A stretch of DNA of 38,505 nucleotides, from the NCBI RefSeq assembly GCF_010820565.1, contig NZ_JAAIJQ010000054.1, forward strand, positions 1-38,505, written 5' to 3'. Shown piece after piece: positions 8,283 through 16,922 of this stretch (position 1 is the stretch's first letter; each line of letters opens with the position of its first letter). Below the pieces are notes generated by a model. It was not told the DNA's origin. It made no database searches and saw only the letters and a list, made by a program, of their open reading frames with translations. This DNA comes from Thiorhodococcus minor (GTDB lineage: Bacteria > Pseudomonadota > Gammaproteobacteria > Chromatiales > Chromatiaceae). A program made the position numbers and the translations under genes.

Positions 8283-11200
8283 TTATGCTCCGACTTTGAG
8301 CTGTGACTCTTGGTAGATGACCTTGCGTCCGCGCGACTCCATCGGCTTCTTGCGGATGAGCACCACGCAGTCGCGCTCCGACGGGCTGGTCCCCTGGTAG
8401 TTGAGCCAGTAGGTCCAGTTGGCGTAGCCGCCCACCATGGTCGCCGGGTTCATCATGATCCGCGTGGTGGCGTTGTTGTTGCCGCCGCGCATGTCGCTGG
8501 CGCCGCGCTCCCGCGCCAGTGAGGAGAAGGGCACGTTCACGTGCCGCTCGGTCTGGTGGTAGACGATCGACATGTCGCGCGGCACCGTGTGGCTGACCAC
8601 GGCGCGGGCCACCTGGATACCGTTCTCGTTGAAGATCTCCACCCAGTCGTTGTCCTTGATGTCGATATCGCGCGCATCGTCGTCGTTGATCCAGACCGTC
8701 GGGCCGCCGCGGAACATGTTCTGCATCTGCCAGGAGTCGCCGAACATGCTGTGGATGCCCCACTTCTGGTGCGGGGTGATGAAGCGGAACAGCTTCGCCC
8801 CCTTCATCTTGATGTCCTCAGCGTGGACGTCGCCGATCGACACCATGTCCACCGGCGGCTTGTAGACCGGGAAGTCCTCGCCCAGGTCGCGGAACATGCG
8901 ATGGTCGTAGTAGATCTCCTGGCGACCCGTCAGGGTATGGAAGGGCTTGAGGGTCTCGATGTTGAGCGTCCAGGGCGAGTAGGTCCGGCCCTTGGTCTCG
9001 ATCGCCGACCAATGCGGCGAGGTCAGGGCACGCCTCGGTTGCGAGATCAGATCCGGATAGTGATAGGCGGTCTCGCGCTCGTGCTCGACGATGTGCGCGA
9101 GCGGCACCCCGCAACGCTCCTCCAGATTCTTGAAGATCTGATAGGACAGCTCGCCGTCGCTCTCGGGCGAGATGCGCAAGATCACCTCGCAGACCTTGGC
9201 CGCGGTCGTCATATCGGGCCGTCCGTCTTTCTCCCCGACCAGATAGCTCTCCTTCATCTGCTCGTAGGCCTCGGCGAGATCGCCCTTGATCCCCTTGGCG
9301 CCATAGCCATGCGCCTTGGTGACGACTGGACCCAGGGTGGTGTACATGTCGTGGACCTTGGTGTAGTCCCGCTTCACGACGCTGACGTTGGGGAAGGTCT
9401 TGCCAGGGATCGGCTCGCTCTCCCCCGTCCACCAGTCGCGCAGCTCGCCCATGGGCTGAGCCAGCTCGTCGCGCGTATCCGTGCTGAGCGCCGTCATCAC
9501 CAGGTCCTCGATCGGCTCCGGCAAATGGGTCTTGGCCAACTCGCTGACCTTCTCGGCGACGATCCGGAAGGCCTCCCAGTCGTGCTTGGATTCATAGGCC
9601 GGGTCGTGCGCCGGCGTGAAGGGATGCAGGAAGGAATGCAGATCCGTGCAGGTGAGGTCGAACTTCTCGTACCAGTGCGCCGTGGGGAGCACGATGTCGG
9701 AGTAGTTGGCGGAGGAGTCCATCCGCAGGTTGACGTTGTAGATGAGATCCAGTTTCCCGAGCGGCGCGTTCTCGGTCCAATCGATCTCGTTGACCATGTC
9801 CTTGGCACGGGTGTCGCCGCCGAGCACGTTATGGTGCGTGCCGAGCATGTGTTTCAGGTTCAGCTCGTGCCCGCGCATGCTGGTGCCGATGAGGTTACCG
9901 CGGTAGATCCAGAGCACCTTCGGGTGATTCCTGGGCGAGTCCACGTTCGGCAGCGCGAACTTGAGCTTGCGCTCCTTGAACTGCTTGGCGACCCATGCCT
10001 TCACGTCGTCGAGGCTTTCGCAGCCGGCCTTCCTGGCGTCCTGCATGACATCCGTGGGATTGCGCTCGTCGAACTGCGGGAAGAAGGGCAGCCAGCCATT
10101 GCGGACCGCAACCGCGTTCATGTCCGCGGCGTGATTGGCCTTGGCGGGCATTTCCTTGGCGCGCGGCGCCCAGAGCGGGTCCAGGCTCATGCCGTCGTAG
10201 CGCCACTGGTCGGTGTGGAAGTAGAAGTAGGAGGTCGAGTTCTGCTGCCGCCCGACATTGCCCCAGTCGACCGCGTTGCCGATGGTGCCGATGGCGGCGA
10301 CGTTGCGGATCTTCTCGGTGCCCACGTAGTGGGCGAAGCCGCCGCCGTTGCGACCCTGGCAGCCCGTCAAGATCCCCATCACGGCCTCGGAACGGTAGGT
10401 CAGGGAGCCGCCGTGGTACCAATGGAGGATGCCGGAGCCGGTGATGAAGAGGCACTTGCCCTTGGTCTTCTCGGCGGTATCCGCCCATTCCCGGCCCACG
10501 CGAATCGCCAGGTTGCGGTCCACGCCCGTCTCCTGCTCCTGCCAGGCCGGGGTATAGGCTTGGGAGGCGTCGTCGTAGTCCTTCGGATATCCCGATCCCG
10601 ATAGACCACGGTTCACGCCGAAGCTGGCCAACAGCAGATCGTAGCCCGTGGCGACCCGCACCTTGGTGCCGTCCGCCTTGGTCAGCACCCGGCTCGGCAC
10701 GCCGCGCAGGCTCTTCTGCGCCTTCTCGCCGCGCAATGCCGTGGTTCCGAACTCGACGTTGAAGGTGTGGGTGAAGTCGGCGTACTCGACGATGACCTCT
10801 TCGTAGTCGCCGTCCATGAGGGTCAGCATCGGGTCGAACGCCTTCCCGGTCACCGCGTCCTCGTTCTTGAGATTCCAGCGACCGGTCTTCTGCTCCTCCC
10901 AGCGGAAGCCGACCGAGCCGCCGGGCAGGCGCACCTCACCGTCCTTGTCGAGACAGGGGATCTTCCAGTCGCCCAGCTCTTCGTCCTGGTAGGCCTCCAG
11001 GTCGCTGGCGCGCAGGAAGCGGCCGCTGGCGTAGTGGTCGCCCTCCTCGTCCAGGATCACCAGGAAGGGCAGATTGGTGTACTGCCCGACGTAGTCCTGA
11101 AAGTACTGGGCGCGGCGATTGACGTGGAACTCCTGCAGGATGACGTGGATACAGGAGAGGATGAACGCGGTATCCGTGCCCGGGCGCACCGGCACCCAGA

Positions 11201-12062
11201 GATCGGCGAACTTGGTCACGTCCGAGTAGTCCGGCGAGAGGTTGACCAGCTTGCCGCCGTTGTACTTGTGCTCGGAGGCGAAGTGGGCATCCGCCGTGCG
11301 CGTCATGGGCAGGTTGGAGCCCATGACGATCCAGTAGGCGCTCTGATACCAGTCGGCCGACTCGTGCACGTCCGTCTGGTCGCCCCAGATCATCGGCATG
11401 ACGTGCGGCAGATCGTGATACCACTCGTAGAAGCTCAGCATGGTCCCGCCCAGCAGGTTCGACAGGCGGTGCCCCGAGAGGAAGCTGACCATGCTCATGG
11501 CCGGGATGGGCGAGAAGGACGCCAGGTGGTCCGCGCCGTATTCCTTGATGGTGTGCACCTTGGCCGCGGCGATGATCTCGGTCGCCTCGTCCCAGGTGGT
11601 GCGGCGCCAGCCGGCCTTGCCGCGTGCGTTGCGGTAGGCCGTGGTGCGCTCGGGATTCTCGACGATCGCGCCCCAGGCGGCGACCGGATCCTTTCCCGAC
11701 TCGCGCTCGGCCCGCCAGAAGTCGAGCAGCACGCCACGCACATAGGGGAATTTCGGACGCACCGGGCTGTAGGGATACCAGGACGACGAGATCCCGCGCT
11801 GACAGCCGCGCGGCTCGTAGTTGGGCGTCTCGTCGTTGATCTGGGGCCAGTCGGTCTTCTGCAGCTCCCAGGTGATCATGCCGTTCTTGACGAACACCTC
11901 CCAGGAGCAGGAGCCGGAGCAATTGACGCTATGACTGGTGCGCACCGACTTGTCATACTGCCAGCGGCGCCGGTAGAAGTCTTCCCACTTGCGCGGCTCG
12001 TCCAGCTCGCGAAACCAGCGGGACCCGCCGTTTCCGTTCTCGGTACCCTTGCTCTTGCTCAT
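8283..12062 (-). CDS. narG: Nitrate reductase / nitrite oxidoreductase molybdenum alpha subunit
   Basis: A 1259-residue NarG/NxrA-type catalytic subunit. H44, C48, C52 and C87 match the His/Cys ligands of the FS0 cluster. D217 in YEWYHDLP matches the aspartate molybdenum ligand of E. coli NarG. Blocks such as FSPIPAMSMVS and LTPHQKWGIHS-type (here ITPHQKWGIHS) are conserved. There is no Tat signal, so the active site faces the cytoplasm, unlike periplasmic NarG or Nxr forms. The ATG at 12062 overlaps the stop of the upstream MIP18-like gene (ATGA), which fixes the start and implies translational coupling. The wording PRGCQRGISSSWYPYSPVR near 84-102 differs from enterobacterial NarG and resembles the group shared by sulfur oxidisers and Nitrobacter-type NxrA. 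That placement is from memory and needs a tree. Confidence 0.95.
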   Translation of the reverse strand: MSKSKGTENGNGGSRWFRELDEPRKWEDFYRRRWQYDKSVRTSHSVNCSGSCSWEVFVKNGMITWELQKTDWPQINDETPNYEPRGCQRGISSSWYPYSPVRPKFPYVRGVLLDFWRAERESGKDPVAAWGAIVENPERTTAYRNARGKAGWRRTTWDEATEIIAAAKVHTIKEYGADHLASFSPIPAMSMVSFLSGHRLSNLLGGTMLSFYEWYHDLPHVMPMIWGDQTDVHESADWYQSAYWIVMGSNLPMTRTADAHFASEHKYNGGKLVNLSPDYSDVTKFADLWVPVRPGTDTAFILSCIHVILQEFHVNRRAQYFQDYVGQYTNLPFLVILDEEGDHYASGRFLRASDLEAYQDEELGDWKIPCLDKDGEVRLPGGSVGFRWEEQKTGRWNLKNEDAVTGKAFDPMLTLMDGDYEEVIVEYADFTHTFNVEFGTTALRGEKAQKSLRGVPSRVLTKADGTKVRVATGYDLLLASFGVNRGLSGSGYPKDYDDASQAYTPAWQEQETGVDRNLAIRVGREWADTAEKTKGKCLFITGSGILHWYHGGSLTYRSEAVMGILTGCQGRNGGGFAHYVGTEKIRNVAAIGTIGNAVDWGNVGRQQNSTSYFYFHTDQWRYDGMSLDPLWAPRAKEMPAKANHAADMNAVAVRNGWLPFFPQFDERNPTDVMQDARKAGCESLDDVKAWVAKQFKERKLKFALPNVDSPRNHPKVLWIYRGNLIGTSMRGHELNLKHMLGTHHNVLGGDTRAKDMVNEIDWTENAPLGKLDLIYNVNLRMDSSANYSDIVLPTAHWYEKFDLTCTDLHSFLHPFTPAHDPAYESKHDWEAFRIVAEKVSELAKTHLPEPIEDLVMTALSTDTRDELAQPMGELRDWWTGESEPIPGKTFPNVSVVKRDYTKVHDMYTTLGPVVTKAHGYGAKGIKGDLAEAYEQMKESYLVGEKDGRPDMTTAAKVCEVILRISPESDGELSYQIFKNLEERCGVPLAHIVEHERETAYHYPDLISQPRRALTSPHWSAIETKGRTYSPWTLNIETLKPFHTLTGRQEIYYDHRMFRDLGEDFPVYKPPVDMVSIGDVHAEDIKMKGAKLFRFITPHQKWGIHSMFGDSWQMQNMFRGGPTVWINDDDARDIDIKDNDWVEIFNENGIQVARAVVSHTVPRDMSIVYHQTERHVNVPFSSLARERGASDMRGGNNNATTRIMMNPATMVGGYANWTYWLNYQGTSPSERDCVVLIRKKPMESRGRKVIYQESQLKVGA

Positions 12063-12922
12063 TGGTGCGCTGCCTCTTGGTCTGTGGGGCGGCCCTGCTC
12101 GCCCCGGACGCTGTCGTAAGCCTCGGAGAACGCCTTCACGAAGGGCCGGAAATCCCGGACCGTGCCGTAGATCGCCACCACCGCCTCGCGCCGCTCGTCG
12201 TAAACCAGGTTGACCGCCTCGGAGCGGCCGATGGGGTGCGGAACCGCGTTGTTGTCGTGGTCGACCCAGTCCTCCTTCATCGCCTGCATGGAGACGTAGA
12301 GGAGCCCGGAGGAATGGACCTGCCACCAGACGCGGTAGTCCCAGCCTTCCAGCGCGATCTCGCGCTGGACGGTCTGGGCCTCGGGATCGTGCGGATCGAT
12401 GTCCCATTGCAGGACGGGGATGCCGATGTCGTAGGCGATGGCCTCGCGCGGGCCACTAAGCGGCTCGGGGCCGCCCGGGCCATAGCCGGCCGCGGGGGCT
12501 ACGTCCAGACGGCCGAGCGTGATGGCAAGCAGATCGGCCTCCGGCAGTTCGCCGTCTTCGAGCATTTCGGCCTGCAATGGCGTCATGAGCCGGTCGTCCT
12601 CGGCGGACGCCCCCGAGCCGGCGCCGTGCTGCTCCCGGGCCAGATCCGCAGCCGAGCGCAAGGGCACGCCATGGTCGTAGGGCGCGACACGCCGGATTCG
12701 CACGTCATCGAAGTCGGCTCGGCGTAGGAGCTCTTGGATGCCCTGCTCGATCGCCAAAACTTTGGTCTCGTCACGGGTATCGGCCTTGAGCTCGACCTCC
12801 ACCATGCGGCCCACGGTGGCGATCTGACCGACGAAGCCCGCGGCGACGATGTCGCGCGAGAAGCCCGGATAGGGGACCTCCCGCAGCAGCTCGCGCACGC
12901 GTTGCGATTCCTGGCTCATCAT
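12059..12922 (-). CDS. MIP18/DUF59-like two-domain protein, first gene of the nar block
   Basis: A 287-residue soluble protein. Residues about 8-75 (LREVPYPGFSRDIVAAGFV and following) resemble the MIP18/DUF59 domain of Fe-S assembly factors such as SufT and the N-terminus of Mrp/ApbC. The conserved cysteine of that domain is missing here. A linker rich in acidic residues, Gly, Pro and Ala follows. A conserved C-terminal domain, about 165-275, contains WDYRVWWQVHSSGLLYVSMQ, EAVNLVYDERR and VAIYGTVRDFRPFV; I do not recognise it. A paralogue lies at 22998-23858 behind cysJIH. The start at 12922 has GAGGAG 11 bases upstream; a second ATG follows at once. Its end overlaps narG by four bases. I infer a maturation role for NarGH; no function is proven by sequence. 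Confidence 0.85.
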   Translation of the reverse strand: MMSQESQRVRELLREVPYPGFSRDIVAAGFVGQIATVGRMVEVELKADTRDETKVLAIEQGIQELLRRADFDDVRIRRVAPYDHGVPLRSAADLAREQHGAGSGASAEDDRLMTPLQAEMLEDGELPEADLLAITLGRLDVAPAAGYGPGGPEPLSGPREAIAYDIGIPVLQWDIDPHDPEAQTVQREIALEGWDYRVWWQVHSSGLLYVSMQAMKEDWVDHDNNAVPHPIGRSEAVNLVYDERREAVVAIYGTVRDFRPFVKAFSEAYDSVRGEQGRPTDQEAAHQ

Positions 12923-13460
12923 TGCGATTTCGGCTCCTCGTCCTCGGTTTATCGACCCGAGTGCCCGGTCGTGGACATGGCACCCACGAGGGCCCTGGGG
13001 GCGATCTCGATGAAACGATGATGAGCAACCGATGTGCCAGCGGCGGCGGCGGCCCGGAAGCAGCATCCCTAGGGGGCGCACCGGCGAATCGGAGCGACGG
13101 CGAGTGAGACACTTTGTTCCCGGGCGGCGGATGAGGTTGGATCAATGTGTCCGGGATGCCGAGCGGCCGGCGTCGGTCCGAGCAGCGGGCCGAGAGCTGG
13201 CGCGTCGCCTTGGAGCGCAGGTCGATTCAGGTCGCGCGGCAAGGGCCTTGCATGAGGGCCGGTCCGAGTCGCTAGGAACAGGGTCGCCAGCGTGCGGGCT
13301 CACGAGGGAGCCGCGACGCGAGGAGGTCGGCCGGACGCCCGGCGGCATGCCGAAGCGCGCCGCGGCCACACGCCAGCTCGCGTCCGCGGCGGGACGGCAC
13401 CGGAGACGCCTCGGGCGCCAAGCCACGACGAACGAAAACGACTGCTGGGAGGAAGACGTG
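12923..13460. other. Intergenic region between the nar block and the FKBP gene
   Basis: This 538-base divergent region should hold the promoters of the nar block (leftward) and the isomerase gene (rightward). I see no convincing FNR palindrome, sigma-54 site or hairpin. A lone half-site, ATCAAT on the plus strand, lies near 13142. An open frame in register upstream of the isomerase is arginine-rich with no family signal and is not called. Confidence 0.5.
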
Positions 13461-13928
13461 ATGGCAACCGCAAAGCTCGGCGATAGGGTCGAGGTCCACT
13501 ACAGCGGGACCCTCGGCGATGGAACGACCTTCGATACCTCGCGCGACCGCGAGCCGCTGGTGTTCACCATCGGTCAAGGCCGAATGCTGCCCGATTTCGA
13601 GGAGGCGTTCGTCGGCATGCGCGAGGGGGAGCGCAAGACCATCGTCGTCCCCTGCGAGAGCGCCTTCGGCGAGCACGATACGGGGATGGCATTGACGGTG
13701 CCGGCCGATACGATCGACGTGGGCGAGGAGCTCGCGGTCGGGACCATTCTGCGGGCTCAGGGGCCGGACGGCGAGGCGGCGAGCTTCACGATCGTGGCGA
13801 TCGAAGAAGAGGCGGTGATCCTGGACGGCAACCACCCGCTCGCCGGTCATGACTTGACCTTCGAGCTCGAGCTCGTGCGCATTGCGGAATCCGCGCCGCT
13901 GGCCGCGTCGCCGGGGCGGCTGTCCTGA
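13461..13928 (+). CDS. FKBP-type peptidyl-prolyl isomerase, SlyD-like
   Basis: A 155-residue FKBP-type cis-trans prolyl isomerase and folding helper. The N-terminal block GDRVEVHYSGTLGDGTTFD and the later DGNHPLAGHDLTFELEL are typical of SlyD, with the insert-in-flap domain between them. The histidine/cysteine-rich metal-binding tail of E. coli SlyD is absent; the protein ends in a short Ala/Pro-rich tail. The ATG at 13461 has GGAGGA a few bases upstream. It is transcribed away from the nar block. Nar and Nxr operons of other sulfur and nitrite oxidisers carry a prolyl isomerase gene (a parvulin type, narP/nxrX), so an FKBP beside this one may fill a similar folding role; that is inference. 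Confidence 0.9.
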   Translation: MATAKLGDRVEVHYSGTLGDGTTFDTSRDREPLVFTIGQGRMLPDFEEAFVGMREGERKTIVVPCESAFGEHDTGMALTVPADTIDVGEELAVGTILRAQGPDGEAASFTIVAIEEEAVILDGNHPLAGHDLTFELELVRIAESAPLAASPGRLS

Positions 13929-13950
13929 GGCGCGGACGGACCATGCGCGC

Positions 13951-14676
13951 TCAGAGGGCCTTCTCGGCCACCATCAACGCCAGATTGCCGAGCGCCGAGG
14001 CCGGAACGGCGAGTCGGCCTTCCTCCCGGTAGCCCCGAACCACCAATCCCCCGAAGAGCTCCAAGAGCTCGTTCGGCGCCAAGCGAAAGGCGGGGTCGCT
14101 TGGACCATCCCCGCCGGCTTCCTCTCGCGTGAACGTCTCGTAGAATAGCAGCCCGCCCGGCCTCAGGGCCGCGGCGATCTTCGGCGCCAGGCCCCGGTCG
14201 AGGAAGCGCACGACACAGATCAAGTCGAAACTGTGCGGCGCTGGCGGGTGGGCGATCAGGTCCCGCACCTCGGCAGCCACCGCGATCCGCGGTCGCTCCG
14301 CCGCCGCGGCCCGCAGCCGCTCGATGGCGACCGCGGACAGGTCCCAGGCGCAAACTTCCAGCCCCCGTTCCGCCAGCCAGAGGGCATTGCCACCCAGCCC
14401 GCACGCGAGGTCGAGCGCGCTCCCGGTCGTCGGCACCAAGTGGGCGAAGTGCCTCAGCACCGCCGCCGGCTCCGGGGCGGCGGCGCGGCCGCGGTAGCGC
14501 TCATCCCAGCGCCGGCGCAGCCCGTCCAGGTCTCCCGTCGCGATGTCGGCGACCTGATGCGAAGGGGGTGTCTGGTCGCGCTGCCTCAATCGCTCAGGCT
14601 CGATCCGCTCAGCTTCGGGCCGGGCCGTGCCGCTGCCCGATCCCGAGCCTCGACGCGCCGGCCGCCGGCTCGCCAA
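13951..14676 (-). CDS. Class I SAM-dependent methyltransferase, TehB-like
   Basis: A protein of up to 241 residues with a Rossmann-fold methyltransferase core. Motif I is ALDLACGLGGNALWLAERG near residue 90, followed by an acidic residue region (VCAWDLSAVAIERL). LRPGGLLFYETF, near 185, is the usual post-motif strand. The layout resembles TehB and related small-molecule methyltransferases. The first ~45 residues are Arg/Ser-rich and may not be translated; I found no better ATG or GTG downstream, so the start is uncertain. It is convergent with the isomerase gene (22-base gap). The substrate is unknown. A TDT/TehA-family transporter lies 10 kb away, but nothing shows the two work together. Confidence 0.8.
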   Translation of the reverse strand: MASRRPARRGSGSGSGTARPEAERIEPERLRQRDQTPPSHQVADIATGDLDGLRRRWDERYRGRAAAPEPAAVLRHFAHLVPTTGSALDLACGLGGNALWLAERGLEVCAWDLSAVAIERLRAAAAERPRIAVAAEVRDLIAHPPAPHSFDLICVVRFLDRGLAPKIAAALRPGGLLFYETFTREEAGGDGPSDPAFRLAPNELLELFGGLVVRGYREEGRLAVPASALGNLALMVAEKAL

Positions 14677-14740
14677 AGAACGCCCTCTCCTCTCGAGCGA
14701 CGGGCTCGAAGCACCGGCCGATCACGGGAATCGGAAAGGG

Positions 14741-14953
14741 TCATCGGGCGCTGGGGTCCAGCGCCCTTTTCCCACGGGCGGCCACCTGCGCCCGCCGCTC
14801 CTTGGCCAGCTTCCGCACCTGACCAACCCCAGGCTTGAGCTCGATGGCCGCGGCCAGGGCTTCGTCAACCGTCGCCGCCTTGCGTGCCTGATTCGGCGCG
14901 CTGGGGAATTGGGGCTTGTGAGGCTCCGCGAATATCTCGATTTGGTCACTCAT
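14741..14953 (-). CDS. Small hypothetical protein
   Basis: A 70-residue, basic, Ala-rich protein that I do not recognise. It begins at an ATG with GGAGAC about eight bases upstream and has a plausible helical composition (VDEALAAAIELKPGVGQVRKLAKERR). It has no cysteines, signal peptide or membrane segment. It lies 64 bases upstream of the methyltransferase on the same strand, so the two may be co-transcribed. It is called mainly on start-site quality and composition. Confidence 0.45.
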   Translation of the reverse strand: MSDQIEIFAEPHKPQFPSAPNQARKAATVDEALAAAIELKPGVGQVRKLAKERRAQVAARGKRALDPSAR

Positions 14954-14989
14954 CTCGATGGGTCTCCGTCAACCTAGAATCGGCGATTC

Positions 14990-15121
14990 GAACCGCAAAG
15001 GTACAAAGGACGCGAAGAAGAGAGACGGCTTGACCGATACACGCCGCTCACCCGGCGGGTGGGCAGAGTCGCCTCCGCAACGCATTGAAATCTTATGCGC
15101 TCTTCGTGCGCTTTGCGGTTC
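14990..15121. repeat. Imperfect inverted repeat element
   Basis: The left arm, starting at 14990, reads GAACCGCAAAG followed by GGACGCGAAG. The right arm at 15102-15121 reads CTTCGTGCGCTTTGCGGTTC, close to its reverse complement. The arms enclose about 85 bases with no gene. GCAAAG/CTTTGC-type paired arms of this kind are a familiar non-autonomous intergenic repeat in bacterial genomes. Confidence 0.55.
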
Positions 15122-15472
15122 GACTGCTCCTTTTAGGGGCAAAGGTTGGTGGGCCGGTCAGCACGCTGAGGCTCGGCTCGAGGCCAAGGATTCAGGGCTA
15201 TCCTCTGGTGCACATGGCATGCGCGTCCGCGCGGCGGCCTCTCGATGCGACCGAACGCCGGAGAGGTCGAAGCGCTATGAAACTCGGTCCTGTCATCCGA
15301 CTCGTCCCCGGTAGAGACCTAAGCCTTGAAACCGGCCGAGAGCGGAGTCCACCGGATTCCGCGCCGCGGCCGGCGGACCACTCGCCGAGACGGTGATCGA
15401 CGCCCCAGTAGGGCCGCTCGCCGGAGCGCCCGTCGCTCGGCGCCCGGACGACGCAATGGCGAGGGCCAGCGC
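15122..15472. other. Intergenic region downstream of the FNT gene
   Basis: These 351 bases hold no gene or clear signal that I can support. No intrinsic terminator follows the FNT gene stop at 15473. Confidence 0.5.
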
Positions 15473-16282
15473 TCAAAAAATGTGCTCCGGCGCGGTCCTG
15501 ACATGGGTCGTGTAGATCGTCAGCCCGGTGAGCGAGATACCGCCGATCATGTTGCCCAGCGCGGTGGGCAGCTCGTTCCACAGGAGATAGTCGGCGATGG
15601 AGAAGTTGCCCCCCAGCATCAAGCCCGACGGGAAGAGGAACATGTTCACCACCGAGTGCTCGAAGCCCATGTAGAAGAACAGAAAGATCGGCATCCACAT
15701 CGCCAGGACCTTGCCGGTGACCGTGGTCGAGATCATGGCGCCGACGACCCCCAAGGAGACCATCCAGTTGCACAAGGCGCCGCGGATGAAGATGGTCGCC
15801 CAGCCTCCCAGGCCATGCTCCTTGTAGCCGACCGTTCGGGCCTCGCCGATCGACATGAGCTTGTGGGCCACGGCCCCCGGCTCGATCGAGAAGCCGTAGG
15901 TGAAGACGACCGCCATGAGCACCGCCGTCGTCAGCGCGCCGGCGAAGTTACCGATGAACACCTGGCCCCAGTGGACAAGAATGCGCGGAATGGTGGCGCC
16001 GGTACGTCCGTCGAGCCAGGCCAGCGGGGTCAGCACGAAGACGCCGGTCAGGAGATCGAATCCCATCAGGTAGAGCATGCAGAAGCCGATGGGAAACAAT
16101 AGGGATCCGGCGAGGTGCGAGCCGGTGTTCACGCTAATGGTCACGGCCATCACTGCGGCGAGCGCGAGGATCGCACCGGCCATGTAGGCGCGGATCAGCG
16201 TATCGCGCGTCGACATCTTGAGCTTCTTTTCACCGGCATCGACCATTTTCTTCCCGAAATCGGATGGCTCGATATATGACAT
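15473..16282 (-). CDS. Formate/nitrite transporter (FNT) family channel, NirC/FocA-like
   Basis: A 269-residue inner-membrane pentameric channel of the FNT family, which moves small monovalent anions such as nitrite, formate or hydrosulfide. The signature residues are in place: T79 in the loop GFDLLTG, K154 in the GYKEHG loop, and H209 in MGFEHSVVNM, the central pore histidine. Six hydrophobic helices can be traced. The start at 16282 has GAGGA nine bases upstream. It stands alone on the minus strand between a repeat region and the methyltransferase. The context of nitrate/nitrite metabolism favours nitrite as substrate. FocA and the hydrosulfide channel share the same core residues, so the substrate is inferred from context. 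Confidence 0.9.
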   Translation of the reverse strand: MSYIEPSDFGKKMVDAGEKKLKMSTRDTLIRAYMAGAILALAAVMAVTISVNTGSHLAGSLLFPIGFCMLYLMGFDLLTGVFVLTPLAWLDGRTGATIPRILVHWGQVFIGNFAGALTTAVLMAVVFTYGFSIEPGAVAHKLMSIGEARTVGYKEHGLGGWATIFIRGALCNWMVSLGVVGAMISTTVTGKVLAMWMPIFLFFYMGFEHSVVNMFLFPSGLMLGGNFSIADYLLWNELPTALGNMIGGISLTGLTIYTTHVRTAPEHIF

Positions 16283-16922
16283 TGGCTCGTCCTCTCGTAC
16301 GGATGGCGAAGAAGTCGTAGACGAAACAGCGAGCGGGGAAGATCGGCGGAGCAGGCCGATTCAGCGCGGATGCTGGCGCCCGATGCGAGTCATCCCCAAG
16401 AGTGAAGGCGGTGGCAACCGCGCCTGGATCAATCGGTTCTCCGATAGGCTGGAATGGGCGCCATGAACGTCGCATTCCGGTCCATCGCAACCGGGCCGGC
16501 ACCCCGCCTCGCCAGATGGCCGCTCGTTTCACCCCAGCACCCTGAATGGATGCGGAAACGGAAACCTGGCCCGACACCGAATACCACGACGATAGCTCAA
16601 GCACAATCCGTACCATTAGCGCTCATTCGCCGGACGGGTCTGTCCGATGAGCCGCAGGACAAGCACGCAAGAATGACCGGCCATCGAGCTGGGGTTTGCA
16701 TCGGCTCGCCGAGCGGGTGGAGGGCTCAGGAAGCTGGCAACGTGGCGAAACGACAGCTGGTCGCTGGCGGCTGGTCGCTGGCGGCTGGTGGCGGGGCGCC
16801 GCTCCCACCAAGCGGGGATTGCCTGGACCCACCCAACGGATGAATCCGTTCGGACACCAAAGGCCGGTCAACTGCCTGCGTCCGAAGAGCCGGCCGCTGG
16901 AGGCTAGGAGCCCCTTCCAGGG
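16283..16922. other. Intergenic region with short tandem repeats
   Basis: These 640 bases hold no convincing gene. At 16757-16784 the 14-base unit CTGGTCGCTGGCGG occurs twice in tandem, followed by a degenerate third copy. Sixteen bases of it recur in inverted orientation at 23914-23929 (CCAGCCGCCAGCGACC). The stretch nearest 16283 should hold the FNT promoter; I see no FNR-type palindrome there. Confidence 0.55.

Noticed and set aside
8541-10604. Long plus-strand open frame opposite narG, with similar ones opposite narH and cysI
   Set aside because: Val/His/Leu-biased translation typical of antisense frames in high-GC genes; no recognisable domain.
13032-13460. Upstream in-frame extension of the FKBP gene
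   Set aside because: Basic low-complexity translation; the FKBP core starts at 13461 with its own GGAGGA site.
12923-13460. FNR or sigma-54 promoter for the nar block
   Set aside because: Only a half-site near 13142; no symmetric FNR site and no GG-N10-GC promoter that I can support.
16757-16794. CRISPR-like repeat
   Set aside because: Two 14-base tandem units without spacers; not a CRISPR array. No other array was seen in the window.
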